64,000 nucleotides of DNA. Origin: Peptoniphilaceae bacterium. GTDB lineage: Bacteria > Bacillota > Clostridia > Tissierellales > Peptoniphilaceae. The DNA lies in assembly GCA_910589545.1 (NCBI GenBank), contig CAJUSY010000006.1, positions 16,013 through 80,012 of the forward strand, written 5' to 3'. Under the pieces are notes generated by a model. The model worked only from the letters and a program-made list of their open reading frames with translations. It made no database searches and had not been told where the DNA came from. Within the stretch, counting starts at the first letter, position 1. Each line of letters starts with the position of its first letter. Shown here piece by piece: positions 62,184 through 64,000 of this stretch. The position numbers and the translations under genes were made by a program.

Positions 62184-62209
62184 AAAGATGCTAAATAACT
62201 AGCATCTTT
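62184..62209 (-). terminator. Terminator hairpin after deoC
   Basis: AAAGATGCTA/TAGCATCTTT 10-bp stem (approximately), followed by TTTTCGTTC on the minus strand. The next gene starts only ~20 bp further, with just enough space for its ribosome site. Confidence 0.75.
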
Positions 62210-62214
62210 TACAA

Positions 62215-62856
62215 TTATCCTTCTATTATTTTAATACCGCTTGATGCTCCGATTCTATCTGCTCCATTTTCTATCATAGATAAAGCTTCTTCTCTAGAAT
62301 GAATTCCACCACTTGCTTTTACCATAGCTTTGTCTCCAACAGTATCTTTCATCAATTTGACATCTTCTACTTTTGCTCCGCCTGTTGAAAAACCTGTAGA
62401 AGTCTTCACGAAATCAGCGCCGCACTTCACGGAGATTTCACAAGCTTTTTTCTTTTCTTCATCAGTTAATAAACAAGTTTCGATAATTACTTTCAAAACT
62501 TTTCCTTTTGTAGCATCTCTTACAGCTTGGATATCTTTTTCAACATAATCATAATCTTGTTCTTTTAATTTGCCGATATTGATAACCATGTCGATTTCAT
62601 CTGCACCATCTTCGATTGCTGTCTTTGCTTCAAAAGCTTTTGATTTGATACTCATAGCACCAAGTGGAAATCCCACAACAGTGCACACCAAAACGCTTGA
62701 ATTTTCCAAAGACTTTTTAACCAAAGATGTGTAACAAGAATTTACGCACACGCTTTTAAAATCGTATTTAACTGCTTCATCGCAGATTTTTTTGATGTCA
62801 GCTGATGTTGCATCTGCTTTTAATAAAGTGTGGTCGATATATTTATTTAATTCCAT
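62215..62856 (-). CDS. deoC: Deoxyribose-phosphate aldolase
   Basis: DeoC cleaves 2-deoxyribose 5-phosphate to glyceraldehyde 3-phosphate and acetaldehyde. The 213-residue class I aldolase has [14 protein letters not shown] at the start, [10 protein letters not shown] near 60, the Schiff-base lysine in [15 protein letters not shown] and the second lysine in VKASGGI. I chose the ATG at 62856 (MELNKYIDH), five bases after AGGTGA; this site lies in the end of deoD. Together with deoD it breaks down deoxynucleosides. Confidence 0.95.
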   Translation of the reverse strand: MELNKYIDHTLLKADATSADIKKICDEAVKYDFKSVCVNSCYTSLVKKSLENSSVLVCTVVGFPLGAMSIKSKAFEAKTAIEDGADEIDMVINIGKLKEQDYDYVEKDIQAVRDATKGKVLKVIIETCLLTDEEKKKACEISVKCGADFVKTSTGFSTGGAKVEDVKLMKDTVGDKAMVKASGGIHSREEALSMIENGADRIGASSGIKIIEG

Positions 62857-62857
62857 A

Positions 62858-63562
62858 TTATTCACCTAATTCCAATGCTATTTCCATCATTTTTGTAAAT
62901 GATGTTTGTCTTTCTTCAGGAGTAGTTTGCTTATCTGAATGGAATGAGTCAGAAATTGTCAAAATAGTCAAAGCTCTTGCGTTGTTTGCTTTTGCTGTCA
63001 AATACAATCCGTAGCTTTCCATTTCAACTGCTAACACGCCCATTTTTTCCCATTTTTTCCATTCTTCAGATTTTTGGTTGTAGAAAATATCTGCTGAGAA
63101 TACATTTCCAACGTGAACGTCGATGTTTTTTTCTTCTGCAACATTTACTGCTTTTCTCAACAAATCATAATCACAAATCGCTGAAAAAGTTCCTTCCAAA
63201 TCAAATTGATGAGCAAAATTAGAATCTGAACAACTTCCCATCGCTATTACGACATCGTACAAATCCAAATCTTTACTGTAAGCTCCTGCTGAACCAATTC
63301 TAATAAGATTTTCTACTCCGTATTCGTTGATAAGTTCGTAAGAATAAATTCCTATAGATGGAATTCCCATTCCAGTTCCCATAACAGAAATTTCTTTTCC
63401 TTTGTATTTTCCAGTGTATCCGAACATATTTCTAACTGCGTTGAATTGTTTTACATCTTCCAAGAAATTATCTGCAATAAATTTCGCTCTCAATGGATCT
63501 CCTGGCAATAAAACAGTTTTTGCGATATCTCCTTTTTTCGCTTCGATATGTGGTGTTGACAT
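62858..63562 (-). CDS. deoD: Purine-nucleoside phosphorylase, DeoD type
   Basis: DeoD splits purine (deoxy)nucleosides with phosphate. The 234-residue protein has the hexameric PNP blocks [62 protein letters not shown] and [12 protein letters not shown], with the substrate aspartate in ILTISDSF. It is upstream of deoC with a 1-bp gap and 9 bp after the small CC-motif gene. Confidence 0.97.
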   Translation of the reverse strand: MSTPHIEAKKGDIAKTVLLPGDPLRAKFIADNFLEDVKQFNAVRNMFGYTGKYKGKEISVMGTGMGIPSIGIYSYELINEYGVENLIRIGSAGAYSKDLDLYDVVIAMGSCSDSNFAHQFDLEGTFSAICDYDLLRKAVNVAEEKNIDVHVGNVFSADIFYNQKSEEWKKWEKMGVLAVEMESYGLYLTAKANNARALTILTISDSFHSDKQTTPEERQTSFTKMMEIALELGE

Positions 63563-63571
63563 AATAGCCTC

Positions 63572-63835
63572 CTAATAATTTACTATAATCATATTCAAAA
63601 ATTTTACCAAATCTAGCTGACAATCATCCAAGTATTTTTCAATGTAAGCTTCATAATACACGCTAATCCCATCAATATTCACCTCTTTCAAATGTGGAGA
63701 TTTTAAAATAAATTTGGCGTAGTATTTAGCTTCTCCAATTGTGCAACATGGACTTTGCCCCATATACAATAAAATTTTGTGCTTAGATTTTCGATTGCAA
63801 TATTCTTTTAATTTTTCACTTAATTCTATTTTCAT
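63572..63835 (-). CDS. Small protein with a CC motif, possible Cys form of a CC/Se-motif family
   Basis: The 87-residue protein has no signal or membrane helix. Near residue 30 it has MGQSPCCTIGEAKYY with adjacent cysteines, and later EVNIDGISVYYEAYIEKYL followed by CQLDLVKFLNM. The order (short N-terminal helix, CC turn, IDGI-VY strand, C-terminal strand) reminds me of small CC/Se-motif proteins in which one cysteine can be selenocysteine, but this is not certain. Its ATG is only ~8 bp from the end hairpin region of the neighbouring IS-like sequence; the upstream site GAGAG is weak. Its promoter may have been displaced. Confidence 0.55.
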   Translation of the reverse strand: MKIELSEKLKEYCNRKSKHKILLYMGQSPCCTIGEAKYYAKFILKSPHLKEVNIDGISVYYEAYIEKYLDDCQLDLVKFLNMIIVNY

Positions 63836-63843
63836 ATTCTCTC

Positions 63844-64000
63844 AAATCATAACCACCAGCTTAGCTGGTGGTTTGCTCTGCCCCTATAAGGGGCTGTTGC
63901 CTGCAATGCACCTTGTGCATATTGAATGTCCGACAGCTGCACTGCTTTCTCAATTGACGCTAAAGCGTCTCTTTTTTGTTTTTTATCTTTTATTCTTTTT
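63844..64000 (-). mobile_element. End of a second IS200/IS605-like element, cut by the window edge
   Basis: After the shared AAATCAT comes a hairpin ACCACCAGC-TTA-GCTGGTGGT (63852-63872), then GCCCCT/AGGGGC (63880-63894), ATGCAC/GTGCAT (63906-63920), a GTCCGACAGCTGCA box (63929-63942) and GACGCT/AGCGTC (63956-63969). This is the same order as at the end of the IS at 54.8 kb. The coding part, if present, lies beyond the edge. Confidence 0.65.

Noticed and set aside
1..64000. CRISPR array or prophage
   Set aside because: No regularly spaced direct repeats and no phage structural, integrase or lysis genes were seen; the only mobile DNA is of IS200/IS605 type.

Overview
The window is low-GC, Gram-positive-type DNA. 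Ribosome-binding sites are strong AGGAGG types, genes are densely packed and separated by rho-independent terminators, and UGA is read as selenocysteine. The gene content is that of an anaerobic, amino-acid-fermenting Firmicute: glycine cleavage plus glycine reductase, arginine deiminase, hybrid cluster protein, flavodiiron protein, amino-acid symporters and no respiratory chain. The combination resembles the anaerobic cocci of the Tissierellia (Finegoldia/Peptoniphilus type). This assignment is by recognition only; no search was run.

Layout. 1-4 kb: end of a glycine cleavage operon (gcvT-gcvH-gcvPA, minus) and fhs. 4-7 kb: fprA, a TtcA-like protein and a WalJ-like hydrolase. 7-10.6 kb: an O-antigen-ligase-like membrane protein, then catabolic ornithine carbamoyltransferase and arginine deiminase. 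10.7-12.3 kb: two acetyltransferases and a lipoprotein. 12.4-18.5 kb: one long minus-strand operon with a ClC antiporter, a membrane beta-propeller-like protein, the YedF/DUF3343 selenium-associated pair, MscS, DUF951 and a GT2-GtrA fusion. 18.6-21 kb: marR-ftsH. 21-26.6 kb: an XRE membrane regulator, Mrp ATPase, ppx-ppk and a GlsB-like protein. 26.7-27.1 kb: tRNA-Ser(GGA) and the large SRP RNA.

27.3-40.8 kb is the most distinctive part. It holds an AGCS sodium symporter with a long structured leader, trxB, a free-standing grdA, then antiparallel ykvI and selA, then grdX-trxA-grdE-grdA-grdB-grdC-grdD. Both grdA copies and grdB contain an in-frame UGA read as selenocysteine, so they look split unless this is recognised. 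With the gcv genes and fhs this makes a complete-looking Stickland scheme. Glycine is oxidised by glycine cleavage (CO2, NH3, methylene-THF, then formate and ATP through Fhs) and reduced by thioredoxin-fed glycine reductase to acetyl phosphate. SelA supplies Sec-tRNA and the AGCS symporter may supply glycine.

40.9-54.7 kb: YitT, pyridoxal kinase, murC, an Ntn hydrolase, a DAACS symporter, two MATE pumps, degV, thyX, cysS, gltX and an acetyltransferase. 54.8-55.5 kb: an IS200/IS605-type element with tnpA only. 55.5-58 kb: hcp and its probable Crp/Fnr activator. 58-60.4 kb: a Wzz/Wzy-like polysaccharide pair. 60.4-63.8 kb: a 2-hydroxyacid dehydrogenase, a PHP hydrolase, deoC, deoD and a small CC-motif protein. 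The right edge enters the end of a second IS200/IS605-like element.

Main leads: the sharp change in divergence between the two grdA copies exactly at the UGA codon; the grdB UGA at the centre of a perfect inverted repeat; a consensus promoter plus terminator defining a putative small RNA between selA and grdX; the uncharacterised leader of the AGCS gene; and a matching four-hairpin array at the ends of the two IS elements.
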